Origin: Gammaproteobacteria bacterium
GTDB taxonomy: Bacteria > Pseudomonadota > Gammaproteobacteria > Arenicellales > JAOTYS01
Length of the DNA stretch: 8,966 nucleotides
Assembly (NCBI GenBank): GCA_029861795.1
Contig: JAOTYS010000168.1
Coordinates: forward strand, 1 to 8,966
Reading direction: 5' to 3'
The notes beneath the pieces are model-generated. The model had not been told where the DNA came from and did not search any database. It saw nothing but the letters and a program-made list of their open reading frames with translations. Both the position numbers and the translations under genes were made by a program. Positions 1 through 7,044 of the stretch are shown in pieces (within the stretch, counting starts at the first letter, position 1; each line of letters begins with the position of its first letter).

Positions 1-160
1 CCCTACTACGATACATCCGTGTATCTATCCCGGCGCGACTCTAGCTCGGCAATTGCTCCCTGCATTGCTCTACCTCGTGCTTCCCTGCAGTCGTCCTGCA
101 CACCCCTCAAGAGGGTACCGAGGTCCCTGCAGTCGTACACGGGAATGACTGTTGCTTCTC
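1..160. repeat. Mosaic intergenic repeat, left copy (runs off the window edge)
   Basis: This stretch is non-coding and is largely repeated at 6526-6775. It begins inside the 49-bp unit that is tandem at 6526, including the hairpin GATACA-TCCG-TGTATC at 10-25. It continues with sequence matching 6624-6680, a CCCCTCAAGAGGGTACCGAGG block (about 105-126) and the end motif ACGGGAATGAC (139-149). CTGCAGTCGT occurs on both sides of the GGTACC block. Short open frames cross it on both strands, but they follow the repeat and resemble no protein. The left boundary is outside the window. Confidence 0.8.
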
Positions 161-164
161 CTTT

Positions 165-195
165 CTTGTCATACTCGCGAACGCGAGTATCCAGC
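165..195 (-). repeat. dRS3-like palindrome, minus orientation
   Basis: ATACTCGCG-AA-CGCGAGTAT (171-190) is a perfect 9-bp inverted repeat with a 2-base centre. On the minus strand it reads CTGGATACTCGCG...CGAGTATGACA, the same layout as CTGGATTCCCG...CGGGAATGACT at 6469-6497. It lies about 50 bp past the stop of the minus-strand gene ending at 241. No T-run follows it on either strand, so it is a dispersed palindrome rather than a clear intrinsic terminator. Confidence 0.65.
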
Positions 196-240
196 GGAAA
201 AATAATCAACAAAGCAAATCGATCCCCTTTTTATTTTCAT

Positions 241-1026
241 TCAAAACCGTTCGATGCGCCGAATCTGTGGGTCAGCAAGCACAGTAGTGAGTGTTCGACA
301 TAAGCGTTCTGCCCATTGCGTCACGCCTTCGGCGTCTCGCAATTGATCGTTGCGCATCTCGACCAATACGTGCGGGAGACCACGCTTAATTCCATGTTCT
401 GGAATGGTGTGATCCGATGGGCCCTCGAATGCAAAAGGTTCATTATCACCGACGTGCAGGCCCTCCTTGCTTAACTCCTCCATCAAAGGCTCTGCAACAC
501 GGCGGTCGCGATCCGAACACACACAAGCATCCCACGGACGATGAGCGCCGCCAATCATCGGCGCAAAGCTATGTATCGACACAACCACCGGCACTGCATC
601 ACGCGCCAAGTATGCGTCAATCGTATTGGCAATCGTTTCGTGATAGGGATCGAAGAACGTTTGAACGCGCGCTTCAACGTGCTCAGTAGCTAAGGATTGA
701 TTGCCGGGAATCATTACACCATCGCTCACCGGCGGGATGCGGTCGGTCGCTTCCGGTGGCCGATTGTAGTCGATCACCAGTCTTGAATAGCCTGCCACAA
801 TCGCGGGCACACCAAGCCATTCACTCATGCGGACTGCCACCTCGAGAGCGCCGATGTCCCAACCGATGTGGTCCTGAATCACATTCTCTTCAAGGCCGAG
901 ACGGTCCATGGCCTGCGGCACTGCGTGACTAGCGTGATCACAGACCAGCAATATTTCCGCAGAGCCCATCGGGTTGACCACCTCAAACGGTGGTGGATCA
1001 TTTGGGCCAATTAGTGACTTTGTCAT
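241..1026 (-). CDS. N-formylglutamate amidohydrolase family protein
   Basis: This 261-residue protein is a cytoplasmic hydrolase of the N-formylglutamate amidohydrolase (FGase) family. The characterised activity of the family is hydrolysis of N-formyl-L-glutamate to formate and glutamate, the last step of one histidine degradation route. This branch, annotated as 'predicted' FGase, is also found beside polyamine and glutamine-synthetase-like genes, so the true substrate may be another N-acyl or gamma-glutamyl compound. Visible signatures are CDHASHAVP (29-37), HIGWDIGA (53-60), SRLVIDYNRP (81-90), the histidine motif SIHSFAP (150-156, H152), RPWD (163-166), NEPF (195-198) and the C-terminal DHTIPEHGIKRGLPHVLVE block with E223 and R225. 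The length is normal for the family and no signal peptide is seen. The ATG at 1026 has no strong ribosome site; TATAAG (1042-1037) could be a -10 element. No histidine utilisation genes are nearby, which argues against a dedicated hut role. Confidence 0.9.
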   Translation of the reverse strand: MTKSLIGPNDPPPFEVVNPMGSAEILLVCDHASHAVPQAMDRLGLEENVIQDHIGWDIGALEVAVRMSEWLGVPAIVAGYSRLVIDYNRPPEATDRIPPVSDGVMIPGNQSLATEHVEARVQTFFDPYHETIANTIDAYLARDAVPVVVSIHSFAPMIGGAHRPWDACVCSDRDRRVAEPLMEELSKEGLHVGDNEPFAFEGPSDHTIPEHGIKRGLPHVLVEMRNDQLRDAEGVTQWAERLCRTLTTVLADPQIRRIERF

Positions 1027-1120
1027 GATTAGCTATCTTATATTCGATCAGTAACTACAGTGTACGCCTAACAGCGTACCCGCAAAAGAAAGACCAACAG
1101 TAATTCTGCGCCGACTGGCA

Positions 1121-1193
1121 GTCGCAGCAAGATGCCGCTCCTACGGGAAATGAAATCCGTATACACATTCGTAGGAGCACCTTCCAGGTGCGA
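1121..1193. repeat. REPIN-like inverted pair of REP palindromes
   Basis: Two REP-type units face each other. The first (1121-1145) is in minus orientation and reads CGTAGGAGCGGCATCTTGC on the minus strand. The second (1171-1193) is in plus orientation, GTAGGAGCACCTTCCAGGTG, with a 6-bp stem GCACCT/AGGTGC and a TCC loop. About 25 bp separate them. Known REPINs are inverted REP doublets moved by RAYT transposases. No RAYT gene is in the window, so mobility is inferred. The pair lies in the divergent gap between the FGase-like gene and the large membrane protein gene. Confidence 0.7.
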
Positions 1194-1247
1194 ATGACCA
1201 TTTCTCAGGAAACAAACCTATTCCATTTTCATGTTAGGCTCCGGTTA

Positions 1248-3386
1248 ATGTCGCGTCGCTCCCGCTTAACCATTCTCGCAACACTCATTGGCTTACTTCA
1301 ATTCTTTGCGTTCCACTCTAGCGCGTTCGCCAACAGCGATCAGCCCGCCCATCCATTGTCATTGGCCGACGCATACGATCTCGAGCAGACCATCGTCGAT
1401 CACAGCGAAACTTATCCACGTATCCACTTTGGCGGAAATAGACCCCATAGCTTGACGCTACCCGTGGGTGAAATAAGACGAGGCGGCAAGCTTCGTATTC
1501 ATATACCCGGGGTTCAAGGCGGTCATTCGCCGTTAGCGTTTCGAGTCAAAGCCCGGAAAACTGGCCAAGATCTGGTAGAAACCAAATCCAAGAAAATCAA
1601 GCTTGCTCGAGCAAATCTTTCCTATGATTTTTCGTTACCCATTGAGGAATATGACGCAGTCACCATTGAGTTTTACCCCAGCGGTGGCAGAAGGAGCGTG
1701 CTCATCCGCCATATCGAGATCGTTCCATCGACTTGGATCGATCATCGCGTTATTCCTTATTTGCTTACGGTTTTCTTCGCCCTTGCACTGCTGATTCCAG
1801 GTGCGCTCGTTCTTGCACTAGTTGCCAAAAAAGACCCAGAGCCCGCAACTTTCCAAATCCTTTTATTCCTGCTCTCAATCGCATTTCTAGCATTGGGTTA
1901 CGCGATGCTTCATATCATCGGAAGAGTAGCCTTTGAGAACAAAGAACTGCTTACCGCAGGAATATTGTTCGCCCTATTAGGAGTGGTTTTAGTTGCGACA
2001 CTAAAGCAGCGTAACGTACTGTTAGCGTCCATATCTACTTCGCGCTACGAGCTACTGTTCTTTCTATTTGCGACGATCGTGTTGTGCTATCTCACCGTAA
2101 AGAACACACCGTTACCGGTGCAGAACTTCGACTATCGTTCCATCGCTGGACCGAAAACGTTCGATGCATTTCGGGCACATGATCCTCAGTTTCAATACTT
2201 CAATGCCAAGGCACTGGCCAATGGTGAACCATTTAAAAAATATTATGGTGACGGAGACGACCGAAAACTTTTCTATCTACCTCAAGATAGGGAAATGCTT
2301 CCGGGTGCGTCTTTTGCAGTCTTGCGCACAATAATCGCGACCGCTTCATACGAGCTCTCTGATTCTTTTCTTGCCTATGCCCTGTTCGGCATTGTCTGCA
2401 ACCTAATGATCGTCTTTCCACTGTTGGCTTTGGCACGACGATTCATCCCGGAGCGTAATTCCTATCTCGTTTTTATTTTCGTCATACTGAACGCCTGCAT
2501 CATCAGCAACATTTTCTTGAGCTGGTTCAAGCTCGCCGGCGCTGCACTTTTTCTGAGCGGTGTCTACGTCCTGCTGCAGCCTAAGGAAACGATCGCAAAA
2601 TGGGTGATCGCCGGCGCACTATTCGGCGCAGCTACCAATATGCATGCGGGAAATGCGTTGGGAATTCCTTTGGTATTCTTGTGGTTCAGCTACCGAGGCG
2701 CCAAAGAGTATGGCTGGAAAAATCCACAATGGCTAGCCGGACCCGCGTCACTCGTAGGAGTATTCGGCCTATTGAATCTTCCATGGTCGGTCATAAAACG
2801 AACGTACTTCACGGAGACTCACACCCTGCTAAAGGAACACTTTCTAGGCGGTGTCTATCATCCCGACGGGATATGGGCCAGCGTCAAACTGTTCTTTCAC
2901 ACCTACCCTGTAGGCGAGCAGGTTACCTTTCGACTAGGCAAAATAACCGAAGCGTTTCAGTTTGAAACCCTAGGAACGCTCACGGAGCTGCTCACCTCGG
3001 GAGAAACGGAAAAATTCTTCAAGTACTGGGATGGAGCGGAATTTCAGAGGCTCGCCATCCTTTTCTACCCCCTCACTTTGTTTGTGATTGCCAACTGGCT
3101 CATTACAACGCTGCGTCGAAGTCCGAACACGACTCCGGCACCCAGCTCCAACATCGACATAAGCCGAACGGCTCTACTTATTATCAGTTTAGTGACCATC
3201 GTGTCATTGGTCATCGTCCGTTATGGCCGCTACGCCTCCGACATAACCTACTTTCACCCCATGGGGATCGTCCTGCTGTTGCTCTTATTCCTTACAATCA
3301 GTGTCCTGCGGGCGACACCGTGGATCACACGCCTTTATTATGGATATCTGGCACTCACGTACTATCGACTGGAGCGTTTCCTGTAA
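1248..3386 (+). CDS. Large polytopic membrane protein, probable GT-C-like glycosyltransferase
   Basis: This is a 712-residue membrane protein. The ATG at 1248 was chosen because it gives a classical signal peptide: basic MSRRSR, a hydrophobic stretch (7-22) and a likely cleavage at AFA|N (26-28). The frame stays open to a GTG at 1188, but that start lies inside a REP palindrome and adds 20 polar residues before the signal. Residues about 29-168 form a soluble, probably periplasmic beta-rich domain. Four membrane helices follow (about 170-285), then a loop with HDPQFQYFNAKAL (from H311), then roughly eight more helices to about 695. An acidic residue followed by aromatics and Ala-Lys-Ala in an outer loop, ahead of many helices, recalls GT-C transferases such as the ArnT/PMT type, which use polyprenyl-phosphate sugars. 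The motif comes after four helices rather than one, so the assignment is tentative. The gene converges on the HAD-UbiA gene, which may make such a donor. An O-antigen or polysaccharide membrane protein of another class is the alternative. Confidence 0.8.
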   Translation: MSRRSRLTILATLIGLLQFFAFHSSAFANSDQPAHPLSLADAYDLEQTIVDHSETYPRIHFGGNRPHSLTLPVGEIRRGGKLRIHIPGVQGGHSPLAFRVKARKTGQDLVETKSKKIKLARANLSYDFSLPIEEYDAVTIEFYPSGGRRSVLIRHIEIVPSTWIDHRVIPYLLTVFFALALLIPGALVLALVAKKDPEPATFQILLFLLSIAFLALGYAMLHIIGRVAFENKELLTAGILFALLGVVLVATLKQRNVLLASISTSRYELLFFLFATIVLCYLTVKNTPLPVQNFDYRSIAGPKTFDAFRAHDPQFQYFNAKALANGEPFKKYYGDGDDRKLFYLPQDREMLPGASFAVLRTIIATASYELSDSFLAYALFGIVCNLMIVFPLLALARRFIPERNSYLVFIFVILNACIISNIFLSWFKLAGAALFLSGVYVLLQPKETIAKWVIAGALFGAATNMHAGNALGIPLVFLWFSYRGAKEYGWKNPQWLAGPASLVGVFGLLNLPWSVIKRTYFTETHTLLKEHFLGGVYHPDGIWASVKLFFHTYPVGEQVTFRLGKITEAFQFETLGTLTELLTSGETEKFFKYWDGAEFQRLAILFYPLTLFVIANWLITTLRRSPNTTPAPSSNIDISRTALLIISLVTIVSLVIVRYGRYASDITYFHPMGIVLLLLLFLTISVLRATPWITRLYYGYLALTYYRLERFL

Positions 3387-3400
3387 GCGGAGTCATATAT

Positions 3401-3448
3401 CGTAGGAGGGCGTTTTGCCGGGCTCGTAGGAGCGGCATCTTGCCGCGA
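3401..3448 (+). repeat. Two tandem REP palindromes between convergent genes
   Basis: Two GTAGGAG-type units follow each other with a 25-bp step. The first (3401-3424) has a degraded stem around GGCGTTTTGCC. The second (3426-3448) has a clean 6-bp stem GCGGCA/TGCCGC with a TCT loop (3432-3446). They fill the gap between two convergent stop codons (3386 and 3454). No T-tract follows the hairpins. REPs in such positions are known to protect mRNA ends or bind gyrase or IHF; a role here is inferred only. Confidence 0.7.
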
Positions 3449-3453
3449 CTTCT

Positions 3454-4983
3454 CTACGTCGCCACCCAAAGCATGATCAAACCAATAACCGCGACCAAAT
3501 GACTACGACGATCTCTAATGGCGAACAACACAGGATCCTCATGCAGCTCGCCGCGGCGCGCCAAAATCCACACACGACTGATCCAATAAAGTAGCAGCGG
3601 ACACAGCGGCCAGATCGCCTGAGGATAACTATACAGCTCGGTCACCTGATCGCCGTTGATATAAAGCGCCAACACCAGCGCTGCGATGTAACCGCTGGCC
3701 GTGCCAAAACTCATCAGTGCATCTAAATCACCGGCACGGTAACCCCGTGCCCATGCCTCACTCTCAGTATTCTCACTCAACACCTTCAATTCTGAATAAC
3801 GTTTGACCAACGCGAGACTTAGAAACAAAAACATGGAAAACGCCAACAACCAGAACGATAAAGTGATGGACACTGCCGCCCCACCTGCGATCAGACGAAT
3901 GGTATACAAGCCAGCAAGCACCAGCACATCCAACATCACCACCCTTCGCAACCACAAGGAATAGCTCAGTGTGGCCACATAGTAGATCGCGAGGACTGCG
4001 ATAAACTCTATTGGCAACAGCAGTGCTATAGCGAACGCCACCAATAGCAATACAGGGATCAGCGCTACTCCGTAGTGAATCGAAACACTACCTTTGGCAA
4101 ACGGTCGATTACGTTTCGTCGGGTGTTGACGATCGGACTCCAAATCAAACAAATCATTGAGCAGATAAACGCTGGAGGCGCAAAGACTGAAAGACAAAAA
4201 TGCTAGAGCCGCCTGACTCAACAACCCAAGATCACCCACCTGATGAGCGGTGAATAGCGGCACGAACACCAGCGCATTTTTCAGCCACTGGTGTATGCGC
4301 ATTGCCTCCAATAGCGACTTCACAACGCTCGCGCGGTCATCAAAGATCGATCCCACTTTTGCTACTTTCTGGGCCGCCGTAAGCACCCCCCGATCAGGAT
4401 TCACCAAGATCGCTTCTCGCGCATGGGGCCATACGGATAGATCTACATTGGAATTACCCGCGTAGTCGAAACCCGAATTTCCTAAGGCTTTGCGTATGCC
4501 TTCTACTTTGCGCTCACCGGAGAGGCTATTCTCCGCATCACTCGCCAACACAGAATCAAAAATCCCCAGATGTCTGGCAATCCGTTCCGCGAATTTGATA
4601 TTGGAAGAGGTCGCAAGGACTAGCCGCCGACCATTAGATCGCTCAGCCTTCAGATACGCTAAAAACTCCTCGTGGTAGGGCAATAGGCTGGGATCGATTT
4701 TGACCCGATGCGCGACCTGCTGCTTAAAGTACGCCTTCCCCTTTAGTACCCAGAACGGCAAGACAACCGCGTAGAGCACATTACGCTTTAGCAGCGCAAA
4801 CACCGCTTCGATCAGAACATCTGTATGCACCAGCGTGCCATCCAGATCCACGCACAACGGCACGGCGTTCTGGTCGTCTAAAGAGCTCTGCGCCTGACTC
4901 AAGTGTCGGTACCGGCCTTTTGTTGTATGAACTATCGCCGATCTGTTTGTGAGTGAACCAGCCTGCGAGGCCGGCAGACACAC
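3454..4983 (-). CDS. HAD phosphatase-UbiA prenyltransferase fusion (phosphoribosyl-polyprenyl-phosphate synthase-like)
   Basis: This 509-residue protein joins two domains. Residues 42-200 are HAD-like: motif I VDLDGT (45-50), motif II ATSS (124-127), the motif III lysine near K159, and a motif IV variant YAGNSNVDL (174-182) in which Asn stands where the first acidic residue is usual. Residues about 225-509 are a UbiA-type membrane prenyltransferase with MRIHQWLKN (228-236), the Mg-binding motif NDLFDLESD (276-284) followed by KRNRP, and LDVLVLAGLYTIRLIAGG (351-368). The sequence around these motifs resembles the mycobacterial Rv3806c family, which moves 5-phosphoribose from PRPP onto decaprenyl phosphate; the HAD domain could then remove the 5-phosphate. 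Another lipid-quinone prenyltransferase role is less likely. The GTG at 4983 leaves 7 bp after the upstream stop. A TTG at 4902 would remove 27 unconserved-looking residues and is a possible alternative start. No DprE1- or DprE2-like epimerase genes are in the window. Confidence 0.88.
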   Translation of the reverse strand: MCLPASQAGSLTNRSAIVHTTKGRYRHLSQAQSSLDDQNAVPLCVDLDGTLVHTDVLIEAVFALLKRNVLYAVVLPFWVLKGKAYFKQQVAHRVKIDPSLLPYHEEFLAYLKAERSNGRRLVLATSSNIKFAERIARHLGIFDSVLASDAENSLSGERKVEGIRKALGNSGFDYAGNSNVDLSVWPHAREAILVNPDRGVLTAAQKVAKVGSIFDDRASVVKSLLEAMRIHQWLKNALVFVPLFTAHQVGDLGLLSQAALAFLSFSLCASSVYLLNDLFDLESDRQHPTKRNRPFAKGSVSIHYGVALIPVLLLVAFAIALLLPIEFIAVLAIYYVATLSYSLWLRRVVMLDVLVLAGLYTIRLIAGGAAVSITLSFWLLAFSMFLFLSLALVKRYSELKVLSENTESEAWARGYRAGDLDALMSFGTASGYIAALVLALYINGDQVTELYSYPQAIWPLCPLLLYWISRVWILARRGELHEDPVLFAIRDRRSHLVAVIGLIMLWVAT

Positions 4984-4990
4984 AACTCGC

Positions 4991-6148
4991 TCAGTCTACC
5001 CTAGAGGGATAAATACGCCTCGCATTATCCCGCGCAATGAGTCCCATAATGCGTTCGGCTTCGCTCGTTTTGCATTCGTCTTCCGATATCCAATGATCAA
5101 GAACCCGTCGCAAACCAGTGCGAAAACGTAGCGCGCCCAGATAATAAAGCTCGGCCAACCCAAAGGCATCCGAGCTGTAAAGCTGCTTGGTGAATGGTGC
5201 GATCTCCATCGCCTCCTCAATGATTCGCGCATAGCTCGGCCCCGCCCAGTTCAACACAAAACCAACATCGAAATACACATGTGGGAAGTTCTCTGCCATC
5301 AGCCCCGCATTACGATGAAACGGATAGCAGTGCAACAGGGTGAAATTCACCTTCCATGGCTCTACCGCCCTGAAGAACGGCGAAAGATGACTGGGATCCA
5401 CCTTATTCAGCTGTATGTCCGGATCACCAATCCCGATATGAAGCTGAATCGGAAAACCCTTTCCCTTGGCTATCTCTACCGCAGTCCATAATAGATGACG
5501 CTCAAGCACTGCATCAGTCACCCGCGTCTTCCCGCTACGCTCCACTTCCGCAAGCCAGTTTCCGGCCGCATCAAATACCTCAAACGATGACGGCCTCGTG
5601 TAGTCGATATCCAAAGTGCATCGATAGGCGATGATAGACTTCAACCCAACTACCCGATCATGGATCGAATCCTCAAGTGCCCGTTCAACGGATTGCGCAT
5701 AGTCTTTTGCGGATACACCTCCCCTTCCGACAATAGCCTCCGCCACTGATTCAATGCGCACGACCTCACGTGAAGGCACTCCAGCAATTTCACCCATCGC
5801 CTCCACCGAGCAGAGCTCATCGGGCCGATTGCCCGAGTCCACCACCAACATCTCAAGCCCTGCTCCGCTCAAAAACCGTCGATTCACCTCCTCAGCACCG
5901 AGTTCTGCACGCCGCGTTACATATTCATCGCCTGAGCAAAATGCAGACAAATCGAGCACCGGCGCACACCACCGCCGAATCGCCAACCCGATGGGTTTAT
6001 CCCAATGACTCGTCCTCAAAGGGGCCGGCGCAAAGCTCTCACTGATCAGATCCTCGAAACGATCCGCGGACAGCTCGACCGGCACCACCCCGTGGCAGTG
6101 ATGATCGATCAGGGGGACACTAAATTCAGATACTATCCCCGAACCCAT
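4991..6148 (-). CDS. FluG-like metal-dependent amidohydrolase
   Basis: This 385-residue cytoplasmic protein belongs to the amidohydrolase superfamily (Amidohydro_2 type). The usual metal and catalytic residues appear in order: HxH at H17 and H19 (DHHCHG), a lysine candidate in GLKSIIAYR (K170), LHIGIGD (H237), LLHCYPFHR (H273) and the late aspartate in YSSDAFG (D327). The overall pattern fits the family related to the N-terminal half of fungal FluG and often encoded beside gamma-glutamylpolyamine or glutamine synthetase-like genes. A likely role is hydrolysis of a gamma-glutamyl or similar amide, but the substrate cannot be read from sequence. The ATG at 6148 places the metal motif 15 residues in, as expected, with only a weak purine-rich GAGA upstream. 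TATGAT at 6208-6203 could be a -10 element without a good -35. It is probably cotranscribed with the HAD-UbiA gene 7 bp downstream, an unusual partner. Confidence 0.88.
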   Translation of the reverse strand: MGSGIVSEFSVPLIDHHCHGVVPVELSADRFEDLISESFAPAPLRTSHWDKPIGLAIRRWCAPVLDLSAFCSGDEYVTRRAELGAEEVNRRFLSGAGLEMLVVDSGNRPDELCSVEAMGEIAGVPSREVVRIESVAEAIVGRGGVSAKDYAQSVERALEDSIHDRVVGLKSIIAYRCTLDIDYTRPSSFEVFDAAGNWLAEVERSGKTRVTDAVLERHLLWTAVEIAKGKGFPIQLHIGIGDPDIQLNKVDPSHLSPFFRAVEPWKVNFTLLHCYPFHRNAGLMAENFPHVYFDVGFVLNWAGPSYARIIEEAMEIAPFTKQLYSSDAFGLAELYYLGALRFRTGLRRVLDHWISEDECKTSEAERIMGLIARDNARRIYPSRVD

Positions 6149-6321
6149 AACGAATCTCTGCAGCGATGGAACCGAAACAATGAAGGCGCGTCCATTGATT
6201 TCATCATAACTAGTGTGCTTATCCAGAAGTTGCTGATAGCTTAAAGCTCAAGAGCCCCGCCCCTCTCATATATATCTCGAAGACGTGGAGACTGAAAATC
6301 CCATGATAATAACTATAACCT

Positions 6322-6380
6322 TTCACCGGAATGACCGCATGTTTCCGATCGTCGTCACACCGCGCAAGCGGGCATCAAGT
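6322..6380. repeat. dRS3-like half site plus inverted palindrome
   Basis: A half element CACCGGAATGACC (about 6324-6336) is followed after about 20 bases by a palindrome in opposite orientation, CCGC-GCAA-GCGG (6360-6371) within GTCACACCGCGCAAGCGGGC. The same order occurs at 139-195: ACGGGAATGAC, a spacer of about 20 bases, then GTCATACTCGCGAACGCGAG. The two loci are therefore diverged copies of one composite repeat. The preceding gap after the amidohydrolase gene (6149-6321) holds no gene or other clear structure. Confidence 0.55.
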
Positions 6381-6405
6381 GAACAGCAAAAATTACCACT
6401 CCTCC

Positions 6406-6430
6406 TTAGGAGCGCCATCTTGGCGGGACT
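6406..6430 (+). repeat. Single REP palindrome
   Basis: TTAGGAGCGCCATCTTGGCG is a single unit of the GTAGGAGC family, with stem CGCCA/TGGCG around a TCT loop (6413-6425). It matches the unit at 3426 in layout and loop. Its trailing GGGACTCTAG resembles CGCGACTCTAG at 34-44 inside the left repeat mosaic, suggesting the mosaic was assembled from such pieces. Confidence 0.65.
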
Positions 6431-6468
6431 CTAGTAGAGCATTCTGTCGCAGCAAAATTCTATTCTTA

Positions 6469-6497
6469 CTGGATTCCCGTTGTCACGGGAATGACTG
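6469..6497 (+). repeat. Perfect dRS3-type palindrome
   Basis: ATTCCCGTTGTCACGGGAAT (6473-6492) has an 8-bp stem ATTCCCGT/ACGGGAAT with loop TGTC. It fits exactly the ATTCCC-N8-GGGAAT form of the neisserial dRS3 repeat; similar palindromes are common between genes in other proteobacteria. It marks the left side of the tandem-repeat mosaic, whose right side ends in the matching half ACGGGAATGAC at about 6763-6773. Confidence 0.7.
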
Positions 6498-6525
6498 TAT
6501 GCTTGCGTTACTCTCGGTCGCCGCT

Positions 6526-6643
6526 CGGTAATTGCATCCTGCATTACCCTACTACGATACATCCGTGTATCTATCGGTAATTGCATCCTGCATTACCCTA
6601 CTACGATACATCCGTGTATCTATCGGTAATTGCATCCTGCATT
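6526..6643 (+). repeat. 49-bp tandem repeat, 2.4 units
   Basis: Two apparently identical 49-bp units (6526-6574 and 6575-6623) and 20 bases of a third (6624-6643) begin with CGGTAATTGCATCCTGCATT. Each full unit carries the hairpin GATACA-TCCG-TGTATC. The lack of visible differences between units suggests recent duplication. The unit end also opens the window at 1-28, so the sequence exists at two loci. Open frames of 63 and 86 codons cross the array only because of the repeat and are not considered genes. Confidence 0.85.
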
Positions 6644-6775
6644 GCTCTACCTCGTGCATCCCTGCAGTCGTCCTGCACACCCCTCAAGGGGGTTACCGAG
6701 GTCCATGGAGTCGTACCACCTGCGTACCCCTCAAGGGGGTACCGAGGTCCTTGCAGTCGTTCACGGGAATGACGG
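6644..6775 (+). repeat. Mosaic repeat, right part, with 47-bp imperfect duplication
   Basis: This part matches the left copy (about 60-150). The block ACCCCTCAAGGGGG(T)TACCGAGGTCC occurs twice here, at 6679 and 6726, a 47-bp step, but once in the left copy. Each block holds a CCCC-TCAA-GGGG hairpin. The copy ends with GTCGTTCACGGGAATGACGG, matching GTCGTACACGGGAATGACTG on the left. The bases from 6776 to 6859 show no recognisable gene. Confidence 0.75.
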
Positions 6776-6859
6776 GTGAGCTGCCGCTATGAGGAAGTTT
6801 TTGTCCGTCTAAGGGACGCTAATTTTCCACCTTTCAAACACATTCGTAAGAACAGTCTT

Positions 6860-7042
6860 ATGACGCCCGTTGTATATGTTCTCATCAGCGTGCACGATTG
6901 CGCGCGCCGCGCCTGCAAACCGATCAGTAACAGCGACAGGTTCATCCCATCCCAGTTGGCAGGTGTGAACGCCGCGTTCGTATTGATTTATGAGATAGGC
7001 AGCGTCACCGGGCCAATCTTAGGCGGAGTGGCATTGCAACCG
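6860..7042 (+). pseudogene. MFS transporter fragment (remnant)
   Basis: In one frame the translation includes MTPVVYVLISVHD and then SQLAGVNAAFVLIYEIGS followed by VTGPILGGVALQ. The second part looks like a transmembrane segment of YcaD-type major facilitator transporters, where a Ser/Ala-rich helix runs into an IGS..GP..GG turn. Such proteins have about 400 residues; only about 60 are recognisable here. The sequence before 6860 does not continue the family, and after about 7040 the similarity appears to stop where an antisense remnant begins. An ATG is at 6860, but no convincing ribosome site is seen. It is best read as a decayed internal piece. The family call is from memory of the motif and needs a search. 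Confidence 0.45.
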
Positions 7043-7044
7043 TT

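Noticed and set aside
171..190. Intrinsic terminator for the FGase-like gene
   Set aside because: The hairpin is strong but no T-run follows on either strand, and its sequence matches the dispersed palindrome family.
417..689. Plus-strand frame of 90 codons
   Set aside because: It lies antisense inside the well-supported N-formylglutamate amidohydrolase family gene and resembles no known protein.
1188..1247. GTG start at 1188 for the membrane protein
   Set aside because: It lies inside a REP palindrome and puts 20 polar residues ahead of a standard signal peptide that starts at the ATG at 1248.
6526..6643. CRISPR array
   Set aside because: The units are directly adjacent without unique spacers, only about 2.4 copies exist, and no cas gene is present.
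6532..6792. Open frames of 86 and 63 codons as a repeat protein gene
   Set aside because: They arise because the 49-bp unit is free of stops in two frames; successive units change frame, there is no ribosome site, and the same DNA occurs at another intergenic locus.
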